From contig NC_092363.1 in the NCBI RefSeq assembly GCF_030848805.1, positions 14,416,600 through 14,480,599 on the forward strand: a stretch of DNA of 64,000 bases, read 5' to 3'. The notes beneath the pieces were generated by a model. It saw only the letters and a program-made list of their open reading frames with translations. It had not been told where the DNA came from and ran no database searches. A program made the translations under genes and the position numbers. Below, piece by piece: positions 23,641-35,519 of this stretch. Positions within the stretch are counted from its first letter, which is position 1. Each line of letters opens with the position of its first letter. Source of the stretch: Temnothorax longispinosus. Lineage: Eukaryota > Arthropoda > Insecta > Hymenoptera > Formicidae.

Positions 23641-24852
23641 TTGGACACTCGTGCGGGTGATATACATATTCGACGAAGATCGAGAGTTTGCATGCGAGAA
23701 GAAAGAAGAACATACAAGCGTACCGGGAAGCCGCGTAGAAGGATGGATCCTCACTTATTTACGGTGATTCAATTAAAAAATATTCTACAGCGGTATGGTT
23801 TGGCCACTTCCGGAAGAAAAATCGAGCTTGTTTGCGAATGCAACAACGTGATCCGACGGGAGCATGGATTGAGGAAGCAGCTAGAGCTGCTAGACAGGCT
23901 GACGTGGTGGCCAGATAGGATGAGGTTGGTGAAGACGAAGATAACGCACAGGCAGATGATGTAGATGCTCAGGAACAAGAGGGGGCACAATCATCGTCGG
24001 GGACACAATCATTGTCAGGAACGCAATCATTGTTAGGAAACGATTGGCGTCAAACAGAAGCTGCGTTAACGGTGAGAGAAAAAGCTCTTATGCAGAAGGA
24101 AATCGAGTTTTTGCGAAGGGAGAACGAGATGTTGCGGTCGTCTCCTAGAAGTATTTCTTCGACAGTATCAAGAACTACTATGAGTATTAAAAACATTAGC
24201 GAGCTGCTCAGCGAATACCATGGTTCTAGTGACGATTTTGAACGCTGGAAGGCTCAAGTTTATTTATTTAAAAAATACTTATGAATTGGATGAGAATTCT
24301 GCCAAGATTTTGGTGGGGTGCAGACTTAAAGGAAAAGCACAGGAATGGTATTATTCCCTAGTTGATAATTCAATCTTGTTATTAGACGAGCTTCTTGAGA
24401 AAATGGACGCCATGTTTAATCAACCACTGGGACGACTGGAGCGGAGACGACAATTTGAGGCCCGCAAATGGAAGAAGACGTTTAGTGAGTATTGTCATGA
24501 CAAGCTCATATTGGGAAATCGGGTTCCTATTGCAGAAGATGAGATGGTAGATTACGTCATCGAAGAAATTCCGTCAGAAGATTTACGAAATCAAGCCCAG
24601 ATGCATTCTTTCGAGACTGTGCCAGCGCTATTAAGAGGATTCCGAAAGATTAAATTAACAATGCCCGAAACACCTTGTCGCAAGTATGTTGGAACTCAAT
24701 ACATCAAACCCAAGCTAGGAGTTCCTAAAACGGATAAGGAAAGTCCGAGCAAATTAAGGGGGTCGACGCGAGGAAGCAGTAAATGTTACAACTGTCAGGA
24801 AGTGGGCCATCTCGCCAAGAATTGTACTGCTAAGAAAGAAGATTACACTGAT
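23641..24852 (+). pseudogene. gag: Gypsy-2 gag, frameshifted
   Basis: Three overlapping frames. 23641-23964 has a SAP-like helix-turn segment (QLKNILQRYGLATSGRKIELV). 24012-24284 continues with a charged coiled coil and ISELLSEYHGSSDDFERWK. 24220-24852 carries the capsid-like part and a CCHC zinc knuckle (CYNCQEVGHLAKNC). Two frameshifts separate them. The frame is cut at 24852 by the BEL/Pao LTR, and its continuation is the protease frame at 7822 on the opposite strand. A SAP-like start on a Gypsy gag is my reading from a short motif. Confidence 0.8.
24848..24852 (+). other. BEL target-site duplication, copy 2 (CTGAT)
   Basis: CTGAT directly before the LTR start TGTTGAG; the partner is 7823-7827 on the minus strand. 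Confidence 0.8.
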
Positions 24853-25337
24853 TGTTGAGAATCTAACGCTCGCAAAGTGAAAGCGAGCGTTGGGAATATT
24901 CGAGAACGCTCGATTTGCTCCAAAACGCGTTTATTTGCCTTCCCCCCGGTTTTTTTGGTGTTTTCGCTCGCGCCCGGAACACAGGTGCACATCGCGTGAT
25001 CGCTCGTACAGCGACCAATGGTCTGGTCGCTCGACGATTTGGAGCCAATCAGCGTTTCTCACGTATCTAAGTTTCCTCGCGGAAAAGTTCGGAGCTCCGG
25101 CCGCGATCGCTTCGCTTGCTCCGGCCGGGAGCTCAGTGAGCCAAGTGTGCCTTAGCCATTCGTACGCGACACTGATTGTCGACATCGAAAACGGACCACG
25201 AATCGGAGCGAGTGTAAAAGCGAGTGCTGTGTAACAAACTTTAATAAATTGACTGTTACATTTTATAAAACGAGAACCTAATTATTTTGAACTGTCCTCG
25301 ACTCGCCGCGCGAAAACCCGGAGTGGTCCACTTAACA
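24853..25337 (+). repeat. BEL/Pao LTR, 5' copy
   Basis: 485 bp, TGTTGAGAATC to CTTAACA, about 99% identical to 7828-8310 read on the minus strand. It lies next to the primer-binding site, so it is the 5' LTR. Confidence 0.93.
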
Positions 25338-25342
25338 TTTAA

Positions 25343-25360
25343 TGGTCCTTCGAGCCGGAT
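25343..25360 (+). other. primer-binding site of BEL/Pao, tRNA-Tyr-like
   Basis: TGGTCCTTCGAGCCGGAT starts five bases after the LTR and is complementary to the 3' end of insect tRNA-Tyr as I remember it, including the CCA. Confidence 0.75.
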
Positions 25361-25801
25361 AGTGCTAAAAAACCGGCATAGACAGTTCGACCGTCTCCAT
25401 AGTGATCGCTTGTGCTTCGAGACAGACACTGTCGCGCTCGCTCGACTCGCTCGCAAACGGAGTTCGCCGTTCGAACCGTCGCAAATCGAACCAGATTCCC
25501 GGTTCATCGGGTACTCCGCGATACGCGTTCGTGACTCCGTGGCTCACTCAATACATTGAGCGCTCTGCACCCGCTCTCCGAAAGATTGGTGCCCTGTGAA
25601 TTGTGAAGTGCTTCGGAGTTCGGAGGCTCCTGTGCGACCTCCAGCAACCGTATCATCGCGATACGCATCCGCCGCCCGACCGGCGCCCTGCCATTGCGAC
25701 GTGCTGTACGTTTCTGCTTCCCGCGAGTATCGCCCTGCTGCTCGCCGCGGAAACGCATAAGAGCGTCTTCGCTCTTCTCAATCGACAAACCCGAGCGCTC
25801 T
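25361..25801 (+). other. BEL/Pao leader, first part
   Basis: GC-rich untranslated leader between the primer-binding site and element 3. The stretch 25559-25793 and the stretch after element 3 (32187-32409) are tandem copies, sharing GAGCGCTCTGCACCCGCTC, GGAGGCTCCTG and CCGCGAGTAT-GCCCTGCTGC. Confidence 0.7.
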
Positions 25802-26501
25802 CATGGTGGAAGAATACATGGTGTGCGCAAAACGACTCTTTCTTTGTCTAAAATCTATTGTTTCTTTCTGATTGCGACACGAAAAAATATATGTCTACCA
25901 ACATAAAAAAATCCCTAGAATTCTAGGGATGTAAGTGGCGGTACATTGCAGAATTTACTATGACTGACTAGACTGTAACATATGTACATACAACTACATA
26001 TGTACATATGTATGTGTATTATGTGACATTAATTGATAATTCGTTAATCGTGTGAAATTATATATGTAAAAGTAGACAGTTTGTTGCATAAATGAAAACC
26101 TCTAAATCCTGAATGTATTCCTTCTTACTATTTGTTATCTTTATTGTTTCTTTTACATCTTAATACATACTTTAATATAAAAAAAAATATTTAAAAAATA
26201 TCAATATTAAAAATAAAATTGCACGAATAAAATTAATAAGTGTAAGTGTAAGTGTTTTCATGTTTTTCAATCCTTTCTCGACAGTGTGGTATTATTTTGA
26301 AACATTTCTTGAAACAACTTTTTCTTCTTGCATATTAACATAAGTTTCGAAACATTAGAAATTAAGAAAGTGAGAGTTGTATGAAATAAAAATGTAATTT
26401 ATTACAATATTACTATAAATTTTACTTTTAGATACACATATTTATATACATTATTTCATTCTGTCAAGTATATTTACATAATTAATACAAAATTACAAAC
26501 G

Positions 26502-29500
26502 TTATATATATTGTACATTGTTTTTTCTCGAGTAGACGAGATTGCGCTTTCTTTTTGCAGGAAGAACATTCATTTTTTTTAACTTTTTTGTCTTTCTTTT
26601 TTCTTTCTTTCTTATATTTTCTCTTTTATTAATTTCGTTCACTCTGATGTATGTGCGAGTTCTAACGAGGCATTGTAGCACTTCCTCAGGTACCCAATTT
26701 GAATCGTATCCGGAGTTTTTAACGAGGGAGACAACTTTTCGGATGACATAATCTTCAGTTGAAAAGCCTTCACCGTGGAAAGCTACAAAGCATTCATCCA
26801 CAACTTTGCTTAGATTCATAAGCTCCTCTGATGGATGAATTAGGTACCCTTTGGAAACTGTTTTTACCCAGTCACATTCTTCCGTACGAGAATTGTCAGT
26901 AATGTTGATTGTACGCTCTCCTAAAAATGGATATTTTGATATGAAGCGATGGGCTACATAACCCGCAACATATTGCAGTCCTGCTGTTTGGACTATATCG
27001 CTGCTATTGGTACAGCTGACTGGTTCCTTCTCTTGATGTTGGATTTTGAAGCCACATTGCATAAAGTTCCACAAGTCGTTTTCTTCATTTTCATTCTCAC
27101 ATACATCATCATCCAAGATTTCTAAATTGTCACTTCTGTTATTATCTCTCTCATGGACGGAATCCTCCAATAATTCATCGCATGTAATATTGATAATGTT
27201 TTTAAATAATTCCTGTGTGAGAGTTATTTCTTCTTGGAGATTATCGTCTGCACATTTGAAATTGTCCTCTACAACAGTCGCATCCGTGAAATTTTCATTA
27301 AACGAATTAAGTCGTAACTCTGAATTTGGGGTTGATAAAGTCATGTTTTTCACAGATGTGCTTGTCGACGTCGTTTGAGCCGATTGTACATATCGGGATG
27401 TAGGCTGTTCTGCAGTGTGAGAAGTGCCAGCACTTGACAATGAAGACATGCATGTTGCATTTAAGTCTTCTTCCGTATTTCTGTTCATGGTAAACAAAGC
27501 TTGTGAATGTTTACCAAGGACGTACCAACGGAGTCTGTACCGAAAGTCGTACCCAGAGGGGCTGTCATTGGTTGCACCCATTCCCCTAATATACGAAAAG
27601 AAGTTTTCCAATATATCTTGTTGGAGTCGGCGTGTTATTATATATTGGAAATCTTGGGGGAATTTGATTTTAAGATAATCATGTAATGCACGTAGAGAAG
27701 CGTTGCTGATAATAATGCCTTCCTGAAATGGCATCATCTTTGTCCTGCGGCCCACTCGCATGCTCTCCATGTGCAAAGTCATCAGAGATAATATTTGTTC
27801 TTGCTTTTCCAGATCCATACCATAACCATTAACACCTGGGTGTGTGCCGTACTTGGTTTGGGAATTGTGAACATCAAACCAATTATTAACAGCCAGGACG
27901 AAATCAGAGTATTTGAGATATTCCACCTCTTTTAAAAGCTGGTGATCACCGGCCCATTTGATGGCTTTCGCAGCAGTGTGGGACCAGAGTTTTGCTGCCG
28001 GGTGCACTGACTGCCTCAAGTTTTGTCGAGCATTAAGGAGTTGTTGGGTTATTTTGTGAGCTATGCGAAGATCTCCAGAGTTACCCATCTTCACAATTTC
28101 CTCATAAACTTGAGAAGTAAATGTCTTTTTGCAGTTGCTTAATGTAAAGCCATCATCAATAAACCAGTTCCTTAGAAGCTTAAGAAGATGAGGAACGTCT
28201 GCAAAAACAAACACTTTAGCGTCTTTAATTGACGCATGTTGGAAGTAGTGTTTCTCGGGAGTGATCTTCAATTCTCCCCATACTCCCTTGTTCCCCATGT
28301 CCGATGTGCATGCAACAACTTGATATCCAGCATTATGCAAAAGTGTTAATGCATCATCCAAAATGTTTTTCTTCATTGGCTGGTCAAATTTATAATAAAT
28401 GGGTTGCTTCCAATTCCCAAATAGTCCACGTACCATAATGACCTGTACTTTGGAGCATGGTCCGATCAACTTTTGTAATTTCGAGTCGAAGCGTACTTCA
28501 TCAGATACTGCCATTTCATCAAAAGTGAGTACAGTGATCTTCATCATTTCAGATAGGTCTGCGCTTTTCTGCTTCATGATCGCTAGTACGTCCATTAAAA
28601 AGCCTTCGTAGACATCAAACTTTTTTAGTGCCCATCTTCGTAATGATGCCAGCGATGGTAGAGGGAAGTGTAATTTTAAACGGAAGTAACGGTATGCTTT
28701 GGGGCTGATGCTCCGAAACGAAATGGCAGAAGCATAATCATCAACTGACCACTTCACCCATTTTTTATTTTCTAATAAGCACCGTATTTGCCCCTCGGTA
28801 AAATATGGGTTTAGTACCGTTTTGACCTTTTCAGTGACACCCACTGTCAGTGCTGTTTCTTTTTCGAGATTCGTTGTCTCTAATCTTACATGAAGATCGG
28901 CAATGGACTTTTTCAGTGTTAAATTTTCGGCAAGAATTGCCTTTAACTGCTGTTCCCGTTCTGTTAATTCCAATTTTAATGCCACGTTATTCGCTTGAAG
29001 AAAGTTTTGTTCCTGAAAGTGATTCTCCGATGAATTTTTATGAAATTCTCCAAGTGTTCGATAATGGTTTAATTCATCCTTCATCCACTTAATTGTCTCA
29101 TACGGATCCTCTTCCTTGCGTGTCGTGTTGTCACGGCTACTGCCGGTGCAATTGTCATCCACAAATCTGAAATAAGTTTTAGATCATTATTTTGCGTTAC
29201 ATTTTACATAATATTTTTTTATGTTATTTTCAAGTTACTGTACAGTCTGAAAGATATGAAGAATATTGATGTCATTTTGTTACATAAAGGAAGTGTGAAA
29301 ATGAAAAATTAGTTTAAAATTTTGTAGGTGATCTCACTTTAATACTGAAAAGATTACCGCTACTGCATTTTTTAAAATTGTTTACATTAAAAATAGTTTA
29401 ATACAAATGTTAGCATTACAGCTGACAGATTATTACATTTTTTTTAATATTACTTTAAAAAACAAACATTTTTTTTCTCATAAAAAATAATGCTGATAAC

Positions 29501-31920
29501 GTAACAAAATATTTAATTATGCAGTAAATAAGGAAGTATTTCTCACCGATGCTGACGTTTCAATCGTTGACTTCCTTCCTCGCTGAAATACTCATTCTCC
29601 TCTTTTCCCGTGATCTTCGACGTCAAACGGGTTTTCCCATATTTCAATTGACGAACGGCTGAAAGTTCACTGCGCCTATGTAATACAGCTTTCTTTCTTT
29701 CACACCTACAAAAGAAATGCATAAGTAAAGTAACTCGAAAACTTAGTTAGTCGGAAAAAGTCATAGCAAAAAGACAATAGATCTCAAATCTCAAAATCAA
29801 TTATAGATATTTGTTATCTACTATACAAATGTTGTCTGCAAATGTAATTCCACGAAATGTAAGAAAAAAATAAACAATCAATCCGAAGATATACCAATTT
29901 GTGTATATTCATAATCATTGACAAGGTACACTGTTCTTGAGATGAAAGGGTTGAACCGATTGACTTAACATTTTTCTCACAACTTGTTAAATATGTTTGT
30001 GAGACAACTATGTGGGCGATGAGAGATTTCTTAATTGTCATACATTTCATGGTAGATTGAATAATTCAACAAAAAATAATTTTTTATTGAATTCAATAGA
30101 CATTTGTCAAAAAACCCGAATTGATATATCTTCAAAGTGAGTATTACAAACCTTGTTGAGAACGTAGAATTCCGTACGTTGCACAACGAATCAAAAGGCC
30201 CTTCTGGTGTACGGTTGACTCTGCCATTTGGTTCCAGCCAAGGATTTCTGAAAAGACATAAAAAGAATAAAGTATAAATAATAAATACTTCCTTTTTAAC
30301 TTTATCTGGCATTTATTTAAAATTAATTACAAACGACACAACGTTACGACTAGGCACTTCCTAGTTAAATATTTGTAATTATTGATAGGTACACTTGAGA
30401 ATAACTAGGAAGCGCCTAGTCGAAACGTTGTGTCGTTTGTAATTGATTTTTAATAAATGCCAGATAAAGTCAAGAAGGAAGTATTTATTATTTGAACTTT
30501 TTTTTATTTGCTGGCAAAGAAAAGTCTTATACGTCTTTTAAGAATAAAGTTTGTTATTCGTAGTAATGAGTGCAGATTTGAAAATTCTATTTGTATTTTT
30601 CAGCACATGAAAACTGCAGTCGGTAGTAAAAACAGTTTTCAGGCCTTCGGTCTTACCACGAGTAACAAAACGTTCTCAACGGCAGGTTTGTTTGATAATG
30701 GAGGATTCACACTGCGTCCGATGTTCGACGTACGACGATCCGACATCCAATAGGAAATTTTTGTCTCTAATAATAAATTCTGTTATTGGATGTCGGATCG
30801 TCGTACGTCGAACATCGGACGTAATGTGAATCCTCCATAAGAATCTGTACTTTATGAGACTTTATCACTGATAATGGTTTTTATAAACTTTTTATTGCCC
30901 GTGGTATGACCAAAGATCTGAAAACTGTTTTTTTTATGGCTCTATTGATATCTGTAGTGGTTTGTGGGTACTAAAATATTCATTTATGAGATTATTATTA
31001 TTAGTAGCGCTAATTAAGTACTTGTAGTGTAATACATACCGACAAGACACTGACGTTGTTGGAGTTTCATGTTGACCTGTCATATCTGCCTTATCCAGCA
31101 GACCTAAATCAAGCAAAGGTTCTGTCATCATCCTTGATACGGGTGTTGATGAACGTAGCAAAGATGAAAGTTCCGGCTCAACAGATGAGATTCTCTCCTT
31201 TGATGGGCCTGGCACAGGCGACAGACTTGCAGCATTTATTGCTTCTAGAGGTGACGTTGATGGACAAACCAAATTAAAGGTCCGCTTAACAATGTTACAA
31301 TTTACATTGCCTTTGTCATGTGCCCTAATAAAGAAAATATAAATGTAGTTTCATTGTCACATGGTTCTTGGAGCAACATCCATAGTCATCTTGTCATAAG
31401 CGTATGAATATTAATAGTTTATGTTAACTTTATTATTTTTAATAATTATTTTTAAAAAAGGGAGCGTCAATATTTGCTTTGTTTAATAAATTACACATCC
31501 AACTTACTGTTCGTTTGTTGTTACCAGATGCAACGTTGGTACAGCAGTTGGCAAAAGTCGTCTTTTAAAAATATTTTCTCCTCTTTTTCTCTTTGATTGA
31601 ATGAAAGATCCGGAGTAAAGTGTACGGAGCAAATTCGTGCTTAAATAACAGATAAAAGAGATACATTACAAAACTTTTCTAATCTTTCAAACAATATAGT
31701 TTTTGTTACTTCATAATACAGTATATCAAAATAAACAAATTTAAATTTTATCATGCAAAGGCATACCGTTAACGATGTTCGAAGGCAATATAACCTCTCC
31801 AATGCTCCGAAACCATCCTTCACGGATTATTTTGTTATCCGGTAATTTATGAAAATTTGCTTGCTCCGGTGTGCATGTTCTGCAATTATTTTCACAGTTT
31901 TTCACTATGCAGCGCACCAT
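26502..31920 (-). CDS. THAP-domain P-like transposase, element 3 (about 6 exons)
   Basis: Proposed exons on the minus strand: 31767-31920, 31525-31639 (or to 31508), 31040-31324, 30152-30247, 29547-29705, 26502-29166. All have GT-AG borders and, with the 31525 donor, compatible phases (1157 codons). Exons 1-2 encode the THAP finger: CIVKNC, then ICSVHF. The large last exon has a coiled coil and the catalytic Asp in LTFDEMAVS, Asp in CTSDMGNKG and Glu in DILENFFSYIRG. In exon 2 the usual THAP ending (LLPTAVPTLHL) lies in a different frame from ICSVHF, so exon 2 either has a one-base frameshift or uses the early donor and lacks that ending. Possibly just inactivated. Confidence 0.78.
30268..30495. 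mobile_element. inverted-repeat MITE in a transposase intron
   Basis: Arms of about 90 bp, AATAATAAATACTTCCTT ... ACGACTAGGC on the left and the complement on the right, with a few mismatches. It ends about 20 bases upstream of the acceptor of exon 4 of the element 3 gene. Confidence 0.8.
30699..30837. mobile_element. MITE C, TAA-flanked (PIF/Harbinger-like)
   Basis: 139 bp; TGGAGGATTCACACTGCGT and its complement form the ends, with arms of about 54 bp. TAA precedes and follows it. Lies in an intron of the element 3 transposase gene. Confidence 0.85.
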
Positions 31921-32194
31921 TTTCAACGATTTTTCACGTTTCACGACGCTCACGTTTCGACAGAGAATGTCAACAATGACATATGCAGAAGTAAAGTAAG
32001 ATCAAGTAAGATAGAAGATAATAACCAGGGAGTGCGAGAAGGATGTTTAGACACCAATCGTACCAAACTTTCAAAGCTAAACATTTTGTTTTTCGCAGTT
32101 GCCTGCCCTGTGTTTTTTCGTGCCCCAAAGGCTGAAAAGAGGCGTGGTTTACGAGTTTTGCACACACCATGTATTCTTCCACCATGAGCGCTCT

Positions 32195-32546
32195 GCACCC
32201 GCTCACTTAAAGATAGGTCCACCAGTGTCGAAAAAGCCCGGTGCTACCCGGCTTCACTCTGCTCCGGAGGCTCCTGCGTGACCTCCAGCAAAACGTATGG
32301 TGCTGAGATACGCTCACCGCCGCCCGACGGGCGCCCTGCCTTGAGACGTGCCTGACGTCTCTGCCTCCCGCGAGTATTGCCCTGCTGCTCGCCGCGGAGT
32401 CGCAAGCGGAGACGGGCCTGACGTCCTTGACTCCCGCGAGTATCGCCCTGCTTCTCGCCGCGGAGTCTTCAAGAGCACCAGCTCTTCGATCGGATTGACA
32501 CACAGGTGTCAGATCCTCGCCTACAAGATCCAAACATCTCGCTGAC
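32195..32546 (+). other. BEL/Pao leader, second part
   Basis: Continues the leader up to the gag ATG at 32547. Besides the large tandem copy of 25559-25793 it has a shorter duplication (about 32346-32402 and 32410-32467, CTGACGTC...CCGCGAGTAT). Confidence 0.7.
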
Positions 32547-32835
32547 ATGTCTCTGGATCTCAAAAATCTGCTAATCGCCCAAGGCGATGCGATTGCTACA
32601 CTTAAGCGATCGCTGATAAACTTTAAAAAGCTTCCCAAAGCTCAGGTCACTCTCCCAAAGACGAAGGGGAGACTGACAAATTTGGAAGAACTCTGGGAGA
32701 ATGTTCGAGCCCTCCACGTCCAGCTGCTACAGACGGCCACTCCGGAGGAGAAGAAGTCGACCCCCTACTTCCAACAAGACGACCTTCTTGCCGCCGAGGA
32801 AGCCTACTTCGACGCGGCGAATCATCTCCACGAGA
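32547..32835 (+). pseudogene. gag: BEL/Pao gag, N-terminal part
   Basis: ATG at 32547 opens a frame typical of the BEL/Pao gag N-terminus (short helical segment with LTNLEELWENVRALHVQL and an AAEEAYFDAANHLHE region). The frame is cut by P-like element 2; codons resume after 36250 as IIGKLS, matching an uninterrupted HEIIG. Confidence 0.85.
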
Positions 32836-34217
32836 TCACAGTATATACAGTAGCGCAACTCTCTGTCGGCGCCTTTGATGTTAGTGTTGTCCAAAATGGA
32901 GTGCGCATGCGCGAAATAAGTAAGCGCCCACTAGCACCAACTGAACGGCCACGTTCAGGCAGACACAACTGTTAAGTGTCGTCTTATCGACACGCTACGC
33001 TGATTCGTTGGATCTAAAAGTATAAGAGCCAATCACGTGCTATTGAGCGGTTTTACGCGCCCAACGTCTTTCTCTGAACTTCTTTCTCAATTGCTCTTCC
33101 TTTCTCCGCTCTCACTCCACTTTTACATGAAATTAATCTGAATTTAATGAAAATAATGAAGATAAATATTTATTATCTATTAAATGTATCTATCTTATAT
33201 GTATCTATTAAAAATAAGAAAAAAAATTCAAAAATGAGAAAAAATAAAATTATATAAATGTGATTGCAGATTGAATAATATAAATGTATTGAGGTAAATT
33301 ATTAGAAAATATAATGTTATATAACATATATTGAACAACCGAAAAGCAAAATATAATATTTTATACATTATACTTATAAGAAAACAATTATAATTATAAA
33401 ATATTTAATATAAAATAGTTTTATTACATTAAATAAAATAAACGAATGATTTAATTATGCATCCAAAATAAAAATAAGATATACTATATTCATGCTTAAT
33501 TTAAAATGCGATAAATGAAATTTTAATTTTAATACGACGATATGTTCCCGGATAGCACGGAGAATTGAAAAGGAATTCTTTTTAAATTCTTGATTTAAAA
33601 AATTTTTTAAGTACTTTTTCCGTATATCATTTCTGTCCCAAAACAACTCTTAAGAGTTCAAAAGAAATTCTTTTCTATGTCACCAATTCTGAGTTCTTCT
33701 TCAGATACAAAAAAAATCACTTTTCTACTCCATAAAAATTCGTAATATATTCGAAATTATGTTTAGATAGTATTCTAATAGAGCTCTATCTAAGCGCTAT
33801 TTCGAATGCATTGCGATTTCTTATAGAATAGAAATATAATTCCTTTGTATCTGAAGGATAAGAAATGTATATACTAATCCATTTTATGTTCTTTCTGATG
33901 CAGAAACTGTTTTCGGATAGATTATGAAGGATTCTTTCTTATCCGATGTTACAGACAGAATATTAGGATTATAAACACTGAAATTAGGAATATAAATATA
34001 GGAAAATATAAAATAGAAGTATCCATGACTCCTATATCGATTAATGATTATATTACTAAATTGGTATACAGATTTGAAATATTGTATCATTAATTGTTAT
34101 AATAAACAATTCGTATAATATAAGCGACATATTTATCGTACATACAGACATGCAAAATAAAATTTTATATGCAAAATAATCAATGTATACCTAATATGAT
34201 ATATTATAAAAATATAA

Positions 34218-34376
34218 TGCCCGATCTACAATAGCTGTAGTAAGCTGTAGTAAGCCTCAAGCCGTAAGAAATTGACCAATTACAGGCGAATGTGAGGAGA
34301 ATAATCGACTGTGATTGGTCAATTTCTTACATCTTGAGGCTTACTACAGCTTACTACAGCTATTGTAGATCGGGCA
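34218..34376. mobile_element. MITE B, TAA-flanked (PIF/Harbinger-like)
   Basis: 159 bp; ends TGCCCGATCTACAATAGC and complement; TAA on both sides. The outer arms differ from MITE A, but the core is nearly the same. Confidence 0.85.
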
Positions 34377-34663
34377 TAAAAGTGTCCCGAAAGAGTGGTC
34401 GAGTAACGATTCGAAATTCTACAACCATATTGTTACTTCGCAGAAGCAGCGACGATCGTTGTATTTCGGAATTCGGACGCGCTTCCGCGCGTTTCGTTAA
34501 TGCTTTATCGGATGAGAGTCTATATGTACTTCGATAGATATGCATCAATCAATTGGCAGTAAATGGCTTATATAAAATGTGTCTGGATAGAATAATGGAC
34601 ATATGTATTATATTATTATCTCGATGATTCCCATACGCCGGATTGAGCATTTCGTTTATAAAT

Positions 34664-35519
34664 TTATAAAATTTCTCCTAAGAGCCGTTCTGATCCGATG
34701 AGTAAGCAAAAGTCCACATACAAAAATCCACATACGAAGTTGCAACACCATGAATTTAATAGCACTTTGATATTTCCATTTAAGATAGCAGATACAATGA
34801 AAGAATCTATGGATAGATTTGAATATATTCTGTCTAGTCTTAGAAGTGTCGAAGGTACACTGAATTTCGTCGGCACTGCTATATTTTGCGAATCCATATC
34901 CGTAGTTTCATTCTTCTCTGTAGGTACTTGCACGTCGTCATCAATAAAACACGATAATACCTAGAACATTGATATAATTTAGAACTGTTGAAAATATATA
35001 CGAATATGTTATACATTCTTTGTTGAGTTACCTTATTCCGTATGTTATAAAGTTGATTGAGCCGGGATAAAGAGAAATGTACTTTCGTCGGTCGTCCCAT
35101 TTCAATGAAAAACTGGCGGTTTTTGCCTAGAATCATTTCAGATTTTATTGTCGCAAAAGAAGGTGGAATACCCGTGTCTGGATGTGGATCTCCATGCTTT
35201 GTTTCTATCATATAAATTTTGAAATCCTTCTCGCTCGGTATTGCGTTTAGATTTTGTGCATCGCCGAGCGCTAGCTGTTATTGTTATATCGAAACGAGAT
35301 ATCTATAAATTCCGCAACAATATTAATTAAAATAAAAATATTTGATAATATGCCACATTAATATTAAATGACGTATTAATTTTTTGTAAGTAAGATGGTA
35401 TAATATTACGTACTTGCGTATCTTTTTAGATAAATGTTGCTGAGAGAATATGTTATCTTTCCGCAATTTACTAAAAATTCAAACGGTGGAAGTATCATAG
35501 TTTCAACCATGGGCCTTCC
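34664..35519 (-). pseudogene. captured multi-exon gene fragment inside element 2
   Basis: Three consecutive exon-like pieces on the minus strand fit together. 35414-35519 (GRPMVETMILPPFEF..., acceptor TTGTAG, donor GTACGT) joins in phase to 35032-35270 (acceptor CTAG, ... SRLNQLYNIRNK, donor GTAACT), which joins in phase to a piece starting about 34966 (acceptor TTCTAG) that reads to a stop at 34664. A short upstream exon may lie near 35620. The coding looks like ordinary host protein, not transposase. I do not recognise the family. Introns are kept, so it was copied from genomic DNA, not mRNA. Confidence 0.55.

Larger units (their letters stand above)
25802..32186 (-). mobile_element. THAP/P-like DNA transposon, element 3 (6.4 kb)
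   Basis: Terminal inverted repeats of about 32 bp start CATGGTGGAAGAATACAT at both ends, with one mismatch. The 8-bp target duplication AGCGCTCT flanks it (25794-25801 and 32187-32194). Roughly 31-bp inverted repeats and an 8-bp duplication are the classic P-element layout. It sits in the BEL/Pao leader and carries a multi-exon THAP transposase gene on the minus strand plus two nested MITEs. The 600 bp left of the gene (25907-26501) show nothing I recognise. Confidence 0.92.
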
